49,779 nucleotides of DNA from assembly GCF_900109925.1 (NCBI RefSeq), contig NZ_FOBW01000024.1, positions 1 through 49,779 of the forward strand. The letters are read 5' to 3'. The notes below the pieces were generated by a model. It ran no database searches. It worked only from the letters and a program-made list of their open reading frames with translations, and was not told where the DNA came from. This DNA comes from Mesobacillus persicus. Lineage in GTDB: Bacteria; Bacillota; Bacilli; Bacillales; Cytobacillaceae. Positions 7,677 to 15,481 of the stretch are shown here, piece by piece. Position numbers and translations under genes: made by a program. Numbering within the stretch: position 1 is the first letter of the stretch; every line of letters begins with the position of its first letter.

Positions 7677-9122
7677 ATGAAGACGGGAAAAGTATTTTTA
7701 GTTGGAGCAGGGCCAGGTGATGTTGGACTTATTACAGTAAAAGGGATGGAAGCCATTCAGCAAGCAGATGTCATTTTATACGATCGGCTTGCGAATCCAA
7801 AGCTTCTTAAGTTTGCTCCGGCCAACTGTGAACTAATTTATTGTGGTAAGCTTCCCGATCGCCATGTTTTACGCCAGGAGGCAATAAATTCTTTGTTAGT
7901 TGAAAAAGGACTGCAAGGGAAAATAGTTGTTCGCCTAAAAGGTGGTGACCCTGGTGTTTTTGGAAGGGTAGGGGAAGAAGCTGCTGCTCTTGCAGAACAT
8001 AACATTCCTTATGAAATGGTACCAGGCATTACTTCTGGAATTGCCGCACCACTTTATGCAGGTATTCCTGTTACTCATCGAGAATTTGGTGAGAGCTTTG
8101 CGATTGTTACGGCTCATGACAAGTCCAGGGAAGGCCAACCTAATTTAAACTGGGCGGGCTTAGCAACGAGTATTGACACAATTGCTTTTTATATGGGGAT
8201 TTCTAACCTACCTTATATTGCTGAAAATCTGATTAAGCATGGAAAACCGTCAAACACCCCTGTCATCCTTATTCGCTGGGGGACCTTTGGGCGTCAACAA
8301 ACACTTGAAGGCACGCTCTCGACAATTGCTGAAAAAGCGAAAGCGGAGAAGTTTGCTAATCCTGCAATCACTTTAGTTGGCGATATTGTCTCGGTCCGGG
8401 AAAAATTAAATTGGTTTGAAAAGAAGCCCTTATTTGGGCGACAAATTCTTCTCCCGAGAACAGGAACGGATGAAAGCCGCATGGCTAAAGAGTTATCCGA
8501 CCATGGGGCTGATGTGATTGAATTTCCAAGATGGATAAGAACAGTCGCACCTATAAATCATGAACTATTAGATAAAATCTCCTCTTATGAGAAAATTTTG
8601 TTCACTTCACCAGAAAGTGTGAATGACTTTTTTGAAGTTCTTCTCAATCAAGGAATCGATGTTCGGAGCATGAAGGCAAACCTTTATGGATTATCGAGCA
8701 AATCGATACGTGCTATACAAGCAAAAGGATTGCTTGCCGAGCTTATGGATGAAATGGATGTAAAGGAAGAAGTGGTTAAATTCCTTGTTGTTGGAGACGA
8801 ACATCAGGAAAGTACGTTTGGGAAGACTGATTTTTACCGGACCAGTTCCAAGGAAATTGACAAGAGCTTTCTCCCGATTCTAGCGAGAATGCTTGAGGAG
8901 TCGGACATTAATACCATTTTGCTACCATCATCAAGCGCCGTTCACGTATTGATGACTGAAGGAATCAACGATGAGCTCATCTCAAATGAGCTGCTAGAAA
9001 AGGCTGAAGTGGTTTGTCTTGGCGAGAAAACAGAAGCTGCCTTACGAAAATATGGCTATCAAGCGGACCTCTTACCAGATAGCCCAACGATTGAATCGGT
9101 ACTCAAATGCTTAAAGAAATGA
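7677..9122 (+). CDS. nasF: Fused uroporphyrinogen-III C-methyltransferase / uroporphyrinogen-III synthase
   Basis: 481 residues. The N-terminal half (1-about 240) is SUMT: VGAGPGDVGLIT, then a second SAM-binding segment VRLKGGDPGVFGR, and PGITSGIAAP. It methylates uroporphyrinogen III to precorrin-2, the first committed step to siroheme, the NirB cofactor. The C-terminal half (about 255-481) is a HemD (HEM4) domain that closes hydroxymethylbilane to uroporphyrinogen III. It contains ILLPRTGTDESRMAKELSDHG and the ILLPSSSAV/CLGEKTEAAL pattern. B. subtilis NasF has the same fusion and length. The RBS GGAAGGA lies about 9 nt before ATG. The gene is separated from nirBD by a terminator, so regulation may be partly independent. 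Confidence 0.93.
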   Translation: MKTGKVFLVGAGPGDVGLITVKGMEAIQQADVILYDRLANPKLLKFAPANCELIYCGKLPDRHVLRQEAINSLLVEKGLQGKIVVRLKGGDPGVFGRVGEEAAALAEHNIPYEMVPGITSGIAAPLYAGIPVTHREFGESFAIVTAHDKSREGQPNLNWAGLATSIDTIAFYMGISNLPYIAENLIKHGKPSNTPVILIRWGTFGRQQTLEGTLSTIAEKAKAEKFANPAITLVGDIVSVREKLNWFEKKPLFGRQILLPRTGTDESRMAKELSDHGADVIEFPRWIRTVAPINHELLDKISSYEKILFTSPESVNDFFEVLLNQGIDVRSMKANLYGLSSKSIRAIQAKGLLAELMDEMDVKEEVVKFLVVGDEHQESTFGKTDFYRTSSKEIDKSFLPILARMLEESDINTILLPSSSAVHVLMTEGINDELISNELLEKAEVVCLGEKTEAALRKYGYQADLLPDSPTIESVLKCLKK

Positions 9123-9164
9123 TCCATTCTGTTGAGATTAAAGGACTGGTAAATAAGCATGTCG

Positions 9165-9193
9165 AAAGAGAAGCAAAGCCTTGCTTCTCTTTT
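9165..9193 (+). terminator. Rho-independent terminator after nasF
   Basis: AAAGAGAAGCAA (9165-9176) pairs with TTGCTTCTCTTT (9181-9192), with a 4-nt loop and a short T tract. Confidence 0.8.
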
Positions 9194-9232
9194 GCTATTT
9201 CTGAGAATATGCTATACACTGTTCGAATGGAA

Positions 9233-9267
9233 AATAACTGGGTGGTGCCTGGCACCATCCAGTTATT
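9233..9267. repeat. 35-bp near-perfect palindrome before the EamA gene
   Basis: AATAACTGGGTGGTGCC, a central T, then an almost exact inverse ending CCAGTTATT. Only one pair of the 17 is non-Watson-Crick (a possible G-U). The core GGTGCCTGGCACC is a motif I recall as a recurrent palindrome in Bacillus genomes. It ends 20 nt before the GTG start and just ahead of the Shine-Dalgarno, so it could be a mobile palindromic unit or a translational/transcriptional control hairpin. Confidence 0.6.
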
Positions 9268-9287
9268 TGGTGAAAGAAGGGACTATA

Positions 9288-10205
9288 GTGAAGAATCTAT
9301 CAATCTATGCAATTCTTATTGGGATTATGTTTATATGGGGCATGAATGTGACGGCGATTAAAACGCTTGTGCAGTATTTTCCAACGATTACGATACAATC
9401 TGCACGGGTGTTTACGGCTGGACTTGTGGTTTTTGCGATCTTAGCAATGATGAAGAAAATTAGAAAACCGACAAAAAAGGAGTATGTGTATATCATCCTT
9501 GGCGGACTATTGAATGTAACAACTCATCATCTATTTCTTGGAGTTGGACTTTCAAAAACTTCAGGTGTCAACGGAGGGCTTATTCTTGGTATGGGTCCAT
9601 TACTAACAGCCCTCATGGCGATTTTGTTTCTAGGAACGAGGCTGACTTTGGCTAGGACCATTGGTTTTATTTCTGGAGGAATCGGGATTACTTTAACTGT
9701 ATTGGGTGGAGGGAATGGCCTGAGTGGAATTTCCCTTGGTGACCTTGCTATTTTTCTTTCCATTACGGCCCAAGCAGCCAGCTTTATTATCATTTCAAAA
9801 GCAGCAAAGACGATGGACCCACGGTTGCTAACGGGCTATATGCTTATCTTTGGTTCGGTTGTCTTATTTTTTATTGGACTAATAATTGAACCGGAAGGAC
9901 TTGGTAGCTTAGCGAATGATTCTCTCTCATTGTGGCTTGTATTTTTAGGGTCAGCAGTCATTGCAACCGCATTTGGGCATATGCTTTATAATCATGCCGT
10001 CGGTGTAGTTGGACCTGCTGAAACATCTATTTTCCTTAATCTTAACACCTTCTTTTCTTTAATAGGAGCTTCTATTTTTCTAGGTGAAGAGATTACCAGT
10101 TTCCATCTATTAGGGTTAGTGTTCATCGTGATTGGAGTTTTATTCGGATCAGGAGCAATAGAGGAATTGTTATTGAAAAGAAAAGCAACTAGAAAAGTCG
10201 CTTGA
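9288..10205 (+). CDS. EamA/DMT-superfamily permease
   Basis: 305 residues from GTG 9288, which has AGAAGGGA 6-7 nt upstream. An in-frame extension to 9159 would run through a terminator and a palindrome and add non-family sequence, so it is rejected. About ten hydrophobic helices form two EamA repeats: LIGIMFIWGMNVTAIK opens repeat 1, and FLSITAQAASFIIISKAAK opens repeat 2. PAETSIFLNLNTFFSLIGA is the classic end of repeat 2. These permeases export or import small metabolites such as amino acids and nucleosides. The substrate cannot be told, and the neighbours (siroheme upstream, a CoA-catabolic cluster downstream) do not point to one. Confidence 0.9.
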   Translation: MKNLSIYAILIGIMFIWGMNVTAIKTLVQYFPTITIQSARVFTAGLVVFAILAMMKKIRKPTKKEYVYIILGGLLNVTTHHLFLGVGLSKTSGVNGGLILGMGPLLTALMAILFLGTRLTLARTIGFISGGIGITLTVLGGGNGLSGISLGDLAIFLSITAQAASFIIISKAAKTMDPRLLTGYMLIFGSVVLFFIGLIIEPEGLGSLANDSLSLWLVFLGSAVIATAFGHMLYNHAVGVVGPAETSIFLNLNTFFSLIGASIFLGEEITSFHLLGLVFIVIGVLFGSGAIEELLLKRKATRKVA

Positions 10206-10290
10206 ATTTTCTAACAATATGATTGATAGATTTCAGCTTTTTCGTTAGGATTAAGATAGTGACCGAAATTGTGCAATAGGGGGGATACTA

Positions 10291-11058
10291 ATGAAAATGA
10301 GTGATGTGAAGGCTATTGTAACAGGTGGTGCTTCTGGTCTAGGTGAGGCAACGGTAAGGAGTATCGTTAAAAATGGAGGAAAAGCCGCTATTTTTGACTT
10401 ATCAGATGAACGTGGACGCGCTTTATCTGATGAACTAGCTGAGGGGATTTTATATCTTAAAACGGATGTAACCAATGAAACGGATGTAGTGAAGGCAGTT
10501 GAGAGGACAGTAGAAACATTTGGTGAAGTAAATACTGTAGTCAATTGTGCAGGAGTTGGCGCAGCAAGCAAAGTGATCGGAAAGAAAGGTGCCCATGATC
10601 TTGGTCTCTTCTCTAAAGTGATATCCATTAATCTCATCGGCACCTTTAATGTAATCCGATTAGCAGCTGAACAAATGGTCAAAAATGAGGCGAATGCCCA
10701 TGGTGAAAGAGGAGTAATTATTAATACCGCTTCTGTTGCAGCCTATGAAGGACAAATTGGTCAAGCGGCATATAGTGCCTCAAAAGGTGGAATTGTTAGT
10801 ATGACTCTACCGATAGCTCGGGAATTAGCTGTTCATGGGATTCGTGTAATGACGATTGCCCCGGGGCTATTTCACACACCTATGTTTGATACCTTACCAG
10901 AAGAAGCAAGAGACGCATTAGGTAAAATGATTCCATTTCCTCCGCGCTTAGGATTCCCTGAAGAGTATGCTCAGCTTGTAACAGGCATTGTTGAAAACCC
11001 TATGCTAAATGGAGAAACGATCCGCTTAGATGGCGGGATTCGAATGCAGCCTAAGTAG
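10291..11058 (+). CDS. SDR-family 3-hydroxyacyl-CoA dehydrogenase (type II / HSD10-like)
   Basis: 255 residues with a complete classical short-chain dehydrogenase pattern: TGGASGLGEA (NAD-binding glycines), DVTN, NCAG, Ser about 147 in INTASVAAY, and YSASK with Tyr about 159 and Lys about 163. The asparagine-rich insertion after NCAGVGAASKV and the ending RMQPK are like type II 3-hydroxyacyl-CoA / 2-methyl-3-hydroxybutyryl-CoA dehydrogenases. AGGGGGG lies 6 nt upstream of ATG. The gene precedes an acyl-CoA dehydrogenase, thiolase and ligases on the same strand, so it would supply the third beta-oxidation step (3-hydroxyacyl-CoA to 3-ketoacyl-CoA). Substrate preference is inferred. Between 11059 and 11333 there is no gene, only a weak promoter and a cre site. 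Confidence 0.82.
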   Translation: MKMSDVKAIVTGGASGLGEATVRSIVKNGGKAAIFDLSDERGRALSDELAEGILYLKTDVTNETDVVKAVERTVETFGEVNTVVNCAGVGAASKVIGKKGAHDLGLFSKVISINLIGTFNVIRLAAEQMVKNEANAHGERGVIINTASVAAYEGQIGQAAYSASKGGIVSMTLPIARELAVHGIRVMTIAPGLFHTPMFDTLPEEARDALGKMIPFPPRLGFPEEYAQLVTGIVENPMLNGETIRLDGGIRMQPK

Positions 11059-11249
11059 ACTAGATGGGATTATGAGTTTAGAGGTAAAACTGCCTTGTTG
11101 TGGAGAGCATACTGTCGTTTTACAGAGGGTACTAAATGTTACCGAGTTTCACTTAAAGAGGACAGGACTGCCTAAAAGAAACAGTTAGCAGTAAAATATT
11201 CAGAAATTACTAAAAACAATTCAGAATTTCCGTTAAAATAGAGTAGTAT

Positions 11250-11277
11250 TGTAAGTAGTTCTAAAACTAGTATTAAG
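11250..11277 (+). promoter_or_regulatory. Possible sigma-A promoter of the acyl-CoA dehydrogenase operon
   Basis: TTGTAA (11250-11255), a 16-nt spacer and TATTAA (11272-11277). The match is moderate and low in confidence. If correct, transcription starts near 11284 and the cre site lies at about +22 to +35. Confidence 0.3.
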
Positions 11278-11304
11278 ATTGATTATTTTTAAATAAGCTT
11301 ATCT

Positions 11305-11318
11305 TGTAAGCGATTTCA
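11305..11318 (+). promoter_or_regulatory. cre site (CcpA operator), perfect match
   Basis: TGTAAGCGATTTCA agrees at all defined positions with the catabolite-responsive element consensus TGWAANCGNTNWCA. It sits directly before the Shine-Dalgarno AGGGGGA and ATG 11334. CcpA bound here would block elongation (roadblock), giving glucose repression of this acyl-CoA catabolic operon. Confidence 0.7.
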
Positions 11319-11333
11319 GTAGGGGGAGAGAAA

Positions 11334-12479
11334 ATGAAACATCTTTATTTAGCGGATGACCATGAGATTTTTCGTAAGTCCTTGAGGAAATTTCTTGAGA
11401 AAGAAGCCTATCCATACTATGAGAAGTGGGAAGAGGAAAGGATGATTCCAAGGTCATTCTGGACGAAGATGGGCGAACAGGGCTTTCTATGTCCAGATCT
11501 TGACGAGGAGTACGGAGGAAGCAATGTCGACTGGGGCTATGCTGTTGTCATCAATGAAGAACTAGAACGTGTCGGTTCTGGGCTCGTTGGATTAGGTTTA
11601 CATAATGACATCGTTGTTCCTTATATTAATTCCTACGGGACAAAAGAGCAAAAGCAACGGTGGTTGCCTCGTTTTACGACTGGTGAACTCATTACGGCCA
11701 TTGCGATGACAGAACCAGGTACGGGTTCAGACCTTGCTAACATCAAAACAACTGCGATTCTTGATGGTGATCATTATATTGTAAATGGACAAAAGACCTT
11801 TATTACAAATGGAATTCAATCAGACCTTGTTATTGTTGCTTGTAAAACGAACCCGAATGCAGAGCCGAAACATAAAGGGGTCAGCTTGCTTGTAATTGAA
11901 AGAGACTCACCAGGATTTTCGCGTGGGAGAAAGTTAAACAAGGTGGGTCTTCACTGTCAGGATACAGCTGAATTAATCTTTGAAGATTGCCGCGTACCAA
12001 AGGAAAATCTCCTTGGTGAAGAAGGAAAGGGATTTTTATATTTAATGGAAAAGCTTCAGCAGGAACGGTTAGTTGTCGCCATTGCTGCCCAGGTCGCTGC
12101 AGAAGTGATGTATAACCAAACCTTGGATTATGTAAAAAGTCGTGAAGCCTTTGGCAAACCAATTGGAAAGTTCCAAAATACCCAGTTCAAGCTAGCGGAA
12201 ATGGCAACAGATATAGAAATGGGCCGTGCGTTTCTTGATCAACTGATTGCTGAACATATTGAAGGCAAGGATGTTGTCACGAAGGTATCGATGGCGAAAT
12301 GGAAACTAACTGAAAACGCGAGAAACATGGCTACCGATTGTATGCAGCTTCATGGTGGCTACGGCTATATGGAAGAATACGAGATTGCAAGAAGGTTCAG
12401 GGACATTCAAGTCGCTAGCATTTATGCAGGCACGAATGAAATTATGAAAACAATCATCGCTAAGAATATAGGGTTATAG
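11334..12479 (+). CDS. Acyl-CoA dehydrogenase (isovaleryl/long-chain type active site)
   Basis: 381-residue FAD flavoprotein that inserts the alpha-beta double bond into an acyl-CoA. ITAIAMTEPGTGSDL (FAD/substrate loop), YIVNGQKTFITNG, and the C-terminal signature MATDCMQLHGGYGYMEEY and YAGTNEIM are clear. In short- and medium-chain enzymes the catalytic Glu is in the IYEGT motif. Here that position is Ala (IYAGT), while QQERLVVA carries Glu244 at the helix-G position used by isovaleryl-CoA and long-chain dehydrogenases. This places the enzyme with those branched/long-chain types. The start follows AGGGGGAGAG. It heads a run of co-directional genes and is probably CcpA-repressed. Confidence 0.93.
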   Translation: MKHLYLADDHEIFRKSLRKFLEKEAYPYYEKWEEERMIPRSFWTKMGEQGFLCPDLDEEYGGSNVDWGYAVVINEELERVGSGLVGLGLHNDIVVPYINSYGTKEQKQRWLPRFTTGELITAIAMTEPGTGSDLANIKTTAILDGDHYIVNGQKTFITNGIQSDLVIVACKTNPNAEPKHKGVSLLVIERDSPGFSRGRKLNKVGLHCQDTAELIFEDCRVPKENLLGEEGKGFLYLMEKLQQERLVVAIAAQVAAEVMYNQTLDYVKSREAFGKPIGKFQNTQFKLAEMATDIEMGRAFLDQLIAEHIEGKDVVTKVSMAKWKLTENARNMATDCMQLHGGYGYMEEYEIARRFRDIQVASIYAGTNEIMKTIIAKNIGL

Positions 12480-12528
12480 ACAAATAGTATGCAGACGGAG
12501 TTCTGCCTTAAAATGAGGGGGATGAAAG

Positions 12529-13683
12529 ATGAGAGAAGTTGTGATTGTCGAAGCCGTTAGAACACCCGTTGGAAGAAGAAATGGAGTGCTAAAGGATATC
12601 CGCCCCGATGTACTCGCAGCAGAAGTGCTAAGGGAACTTGTCCAGCGTACTGGGATTGAGGCTGCACTTGTAGAGGATGTAATTTTAGGCTGCGTTTCTC
12701 AAGCAGGGGAGCAAGCGGGAGATATCGCTAGAGTGGCCGCTTTAACCGCGGGCTTTCCCATTGAAGTTCCGGGAACAACCGTTGACCGTCAATGCGGCTC
12801 GAGTCAGCAGGCAGTTCACTTTGCGGCACAAGCAATCCTAGCAGGGGACATGGATATTGTCATTGCTGGTGGGGTGGAAAGTATGTCAAGAGTGCCGATG
12901 GGATCCAACTACGGAGATGCTAAACCATTTAGCCCGGAGCTTCGCGAGAAATATGAAATGATTCACCAAGGGTTATCAGCGGAACGAATTGCTGAAGCAT
13001 ATGGATTTACCCGGGAGGAATTGGATGAATTTTCAACGGAAAGTCATCGCCGGGCACTAAATGCTCAGGCTGAAGGCTATTTTCAAAGAGAAATCATGCC
13101 TTTAGAAGTAACACTAGAGACTGGTGAAAAAGTAGTTGTGAGGGATGATTCAGGTCCAAGGGAAGGAACATCCGTAGAAGTGCTTGCTGGGCTAAAGACC
13201 GTATTCAAAGAAGATGGGGTCATCCATGCGGGAAATTCTAGTCAAATTAGTGATGGAGCCGCTGCCCTTCTTTTAATGTCAAGGGAAAAAGCAGAGGAGC
13301 TTGGCTTAAAGCCTCGATTCCGTGTGCTTACTAGAATCGTCGTAGGCTCTGACCCAACGATGATGCTTACAGGTCCAATTCCAGCTACGAAAAAGGTCCT
13401 CCAAAAAGCGGGTCTCACAATCGATGACATTGATGTATTTGAAGTAAATGAAGCGTTTGCTTCTGTGCCAATGGCTTGGTTAAAGGAATTAGGCGCTGAC
13501 CCAGAAAAGCTGAATCCAAACGGTGGCGCAATTGCGCTCGGCCATCCTCTTGGGGCAAGTGGAGCTCGGTTAATGGTGTCATTGGTGCACGAGCTTGAAA
13601 GAGCGGGCGGACGCTACGGTTTACAGACCATGTGTGAAGGTCATGGAATGGCGAACGCTACGATTATTGAACGGATTAGGTAA
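12529..13683 (+). CDS. Acetyl-CoA C-acyltransferase (thiolase)
   Basis: 384 residues with the complete thiolase triad: nucleophile Cys89 (DRQCGSSQQA), His339 (ALGHPLGASG) and Cys369 (MCEGHGM), plus GGVESMS and NEAFAS. It would cleave a 3-ketoacyl-CoA with CoA to release acetyl- or propionyl-CoA, the last beta-oxidation step. GAGGGGG precedes ATG by about 6 nt, and the gene begins 50 bases after the acyl-CoA dehydrogenase. The family also includes biosynthetic acetoacetyl-CoA thiolases, but the catabolic neighbours favour the degradative role. A steroid- or branched-chain-specific thiolase cannot be excluded. Confidence 0.93.
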   Translation: MREVVIVEAVRTPVGRRNGVLKDIRPDVLAAEVLRELVQRTGIEAALVEDVILGCVSQAGEQAGDIARVAALTAGFPIEVPGTTVDRQCGSSQQAVHFAAQAILAGDMDIVIAGGVESMSRVPMGSNYGDAKPFSPELREKYEMIHQGLSAERIAEAYGFTREELDEFSTESHRRALNAQAEGYFQREIMPLEVTLETGEKVVVRDDSGPREGTSVEVLAGLKTVFKEDGVIHAGNSSQISDGAAALLLMSREKAEELGLKPRFRVLTRIVVGSDPTMMLTGPIPATKKVLQKAGLTIDDIDVFEVNEAFASVPMAWLKELGADPEKLNPNGGAIALGHPLGASGARLMVSLVHELERAGGRYGLQTMCEGHGMANATIIERIR

Positions 13684-13735
13684 GGACACCAGTCTATAAT
13701 TCTTCTTTAAAGAATATATATGGACGCTGTTAATT

Positions 13736-13788
13736 GGATGAGAGGGGATTTTAACCATAACCTTGATGACCGTCTCCACCTCTCATCC
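13736..13788. repeat. Gapped inverted repeat between thiolase and ligase genes
   Basis: GGATGAGAGG (13736-13745) is inverted at 13779-13788 (CCTCTCATCC) with a 33-nt loop. No T-run follows, so it is not an ordinary terminator. It may stabilise or process the polycistronic mRNA, or be an operator. Confidence 0.45.
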
Positions 13789-13827
13789 CGATAAAACACC
13801 CAATCTATTAAATCAGGAGGAAGATAG

Positions 13828-15399
13828 ATGACGACAACAATTGGTAAAATTTTTGATTTAACTGTACAAAAGTATCCGCAAAAAGAAGCTATCTATGATG
13901 CACGAAAAAACCTTCGTATGACCTACAGTGAATGGAACGAGGAAGTGAACAAGCTAGCCAACGCGCTCCTAAATGAAGGAGTGAAAAAAGGTGATCTTGT
14001 TTCTACTTACCTTTTTAATACGGAAGAATTAGCAACTACTTTCTTTGCCTGTGCAAAAATTGGCGCTGTTTTTAACCCAATTAATTTCCGTCTAATGGCA
14101 GAAGAAGTGGCCTATATACTTACGGATGCTAAGCCTAAGGTCGTTATTTTTGAAAAAGCACTTGAGTCGGCCATCACCACAATAGAAGCGCGCTTTCCGG
14201 AAACCGCTTTTTGGTTCATAGATGAAGGTACACCTGATTATGCTGCGAACTATCATGAAAAAACTCAAGCAGCCCCAAACACATCCATTCGTGCAGATGT
14301 AAAGGAAACAGATGTTTACGCCATTATGTATACGAGTGGAACGACTGGTAGACCGAAAGGCGTGATGCATCTCCATCGCGATATGGCAGAACAAAGTTTG
14401 ATTGTGATCAACGCTACTAAGTTAAATCCTCACGATGTTGGTCTTGTAACCGCCCCGATGTTTCATTGTGCTGAACTACACTGCGCCTACTTACCTCGTG
14501 TACATGTAGGGGCAAAAAATGTCATCCTTCACCAATTTCAACCGCAGAGAGTACTAGAGTTAGTTGAATCAGAGAAAATTACGAAATTATTTGCTGCTCC
14601 AACGATGTGGAATATGCTTCTTCAAGAAGAGTTAGAAAACTATAAGATTGATAGTCTCCAGCTTGGTCTATACGGGGCAGCTCCTATGGCACCAGCTCTT
14701 GTTCGTGCCTGCCAGGAAAAACTAGGTATCGGGCTCGTCCAAGCATACGGAATGACTGAAATGGGTCCGGCGATTGCATTTTTATCAGAAGAGGATCAGT
14801 TGGTTAAAGCAGGGGCAGCTGGTCAGGCTTGCTTAAATCATGAAATTCGCGTGGTGAGGCCGCGTGAAGATGGCCCTTCAGATCCTGACGAAATCATGCC
14901 AGCAGGAGAAAATGGTGAAATTATTGTCCAAGGTCCTTGTATGATGACAGGATATTATAACCGTGAAGAAGCAACGGAGACTGCCTTGTATAAAGGTTGG
15001 TATCACTCAGGTGATATTGGTTATCTTGACGAAGATGGCTACCTTTGGGTAAAGGACCGCGTCGACGATATGATTATCTCTGGTGGAGAGAATATCTATC
15101 CTCGTGAGGTAGAAGATGTTCTTTATGAACATAAAGGGGTTCTCGATGTCGCAATTATTGGTCAGCCTGATGAACGCTGGGGAGAAATGGTCACTGCGTT
15201 TGTCGTCAAAAAGGATCCTGCAGTTACCGAAGCTGAACTCGAAGCAATCTGTAAAAACAGCGATAAATTAGCAAACTATAAACGACCACGAAAATATATA
15301 TTTGTAGATTCACTTCCAAGAAACGCTAGTGGTAAAATTCAAAAATTCGTTCTGCGTAAACAGCTAGAGGATGTGTTCTCTGAAGGGCAACCTCGTTAA
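13828..15399 (+). CDS. Acyl-CoA synthetase (AMP-forming), FadD-like
   Basis: 523 residues of the ANL adenylating superfamily. The phosphate-binding loop YTSGTTGRPKGVMH lies near 170, the ATP motif YGMTEMGP near 310, and the hinge motif YHSGDIGYLDEDGYLWVKDR near 390-410, with ISGGENIYP. The C-terminal catalytic Lys is in NASGKIQK (about 507). It activates a carboxylic acid to its CoA thioester via an acyl-adenylate. AGGAGGAAG precedes ATG. Two ligases in this cluster suggest substrates of different size or branching, or one for a side product. Acid specificity cannot be read from the sequence. Confidence 0.92.
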   Translation: MTTTIGKIFDLTVQKYPQKEAIYDARKNLRMTYSEWNEEVNKLANALLNEGVKKGDLVSTYLFNTEELATTFFACAKIGAVFNPINFRLMAEEVAYILTDAKPKVVIFEKALESAITTIEARFPETAFWFIDEGTPDYAANYHEKTQAAPNTSIRADVKETDVYAIMYTSGTTGRPKGVMHLHRDMAEQSLIVINATKLNPHDVGLVTAPMFHCAELHCAYLPRVHVGAKNVILHQFQPQRVLELVESEKITKLFAAPTMWNMLLQEELENYKIDSLQLGLYGAAPMAPALVRACQEKLGIGLVQAYGMTEMGPAIAFLSEEDQLVKAGAAGQACLNHEIRVVRPREDGPSDPDEIMPAGENGEIIVQGPCMMTGYYNREEATETALYKGWYHSGDIGYLDEDGYLWVKDRVDDMIISGGENIYPREVEDVLYEHKGVLDVAIIGQPDERWGEMVTAFVVKKDPAVTEAELEAICKNSDKLANYKRPRKYIFVDSLPRNASGKIQKFVLRKQLEDVFSEGQPR

Positions 15400-15481
15400 A
15401 TAAATCTAAGATGATAGTAAAACATGAAAAAATAAAGAGATAGTTTTTCAATTGTCTAGCATATGATTGTGAGGGAAAGCG

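Noticed and set aside
9107-9361. Frame overlapping the nasF end and the EamA start
   Set aside because: It crosses a terminator and the 35-bp palindrome and overlaps both neighbouring genes; no family pattern.
10251-10682. Long minus-strand frame opposite the SDR gene
   Set aside because: Antisense shadow of a well-supported coding gene with Ser/Pro/Thr-rich composition and no RBS.
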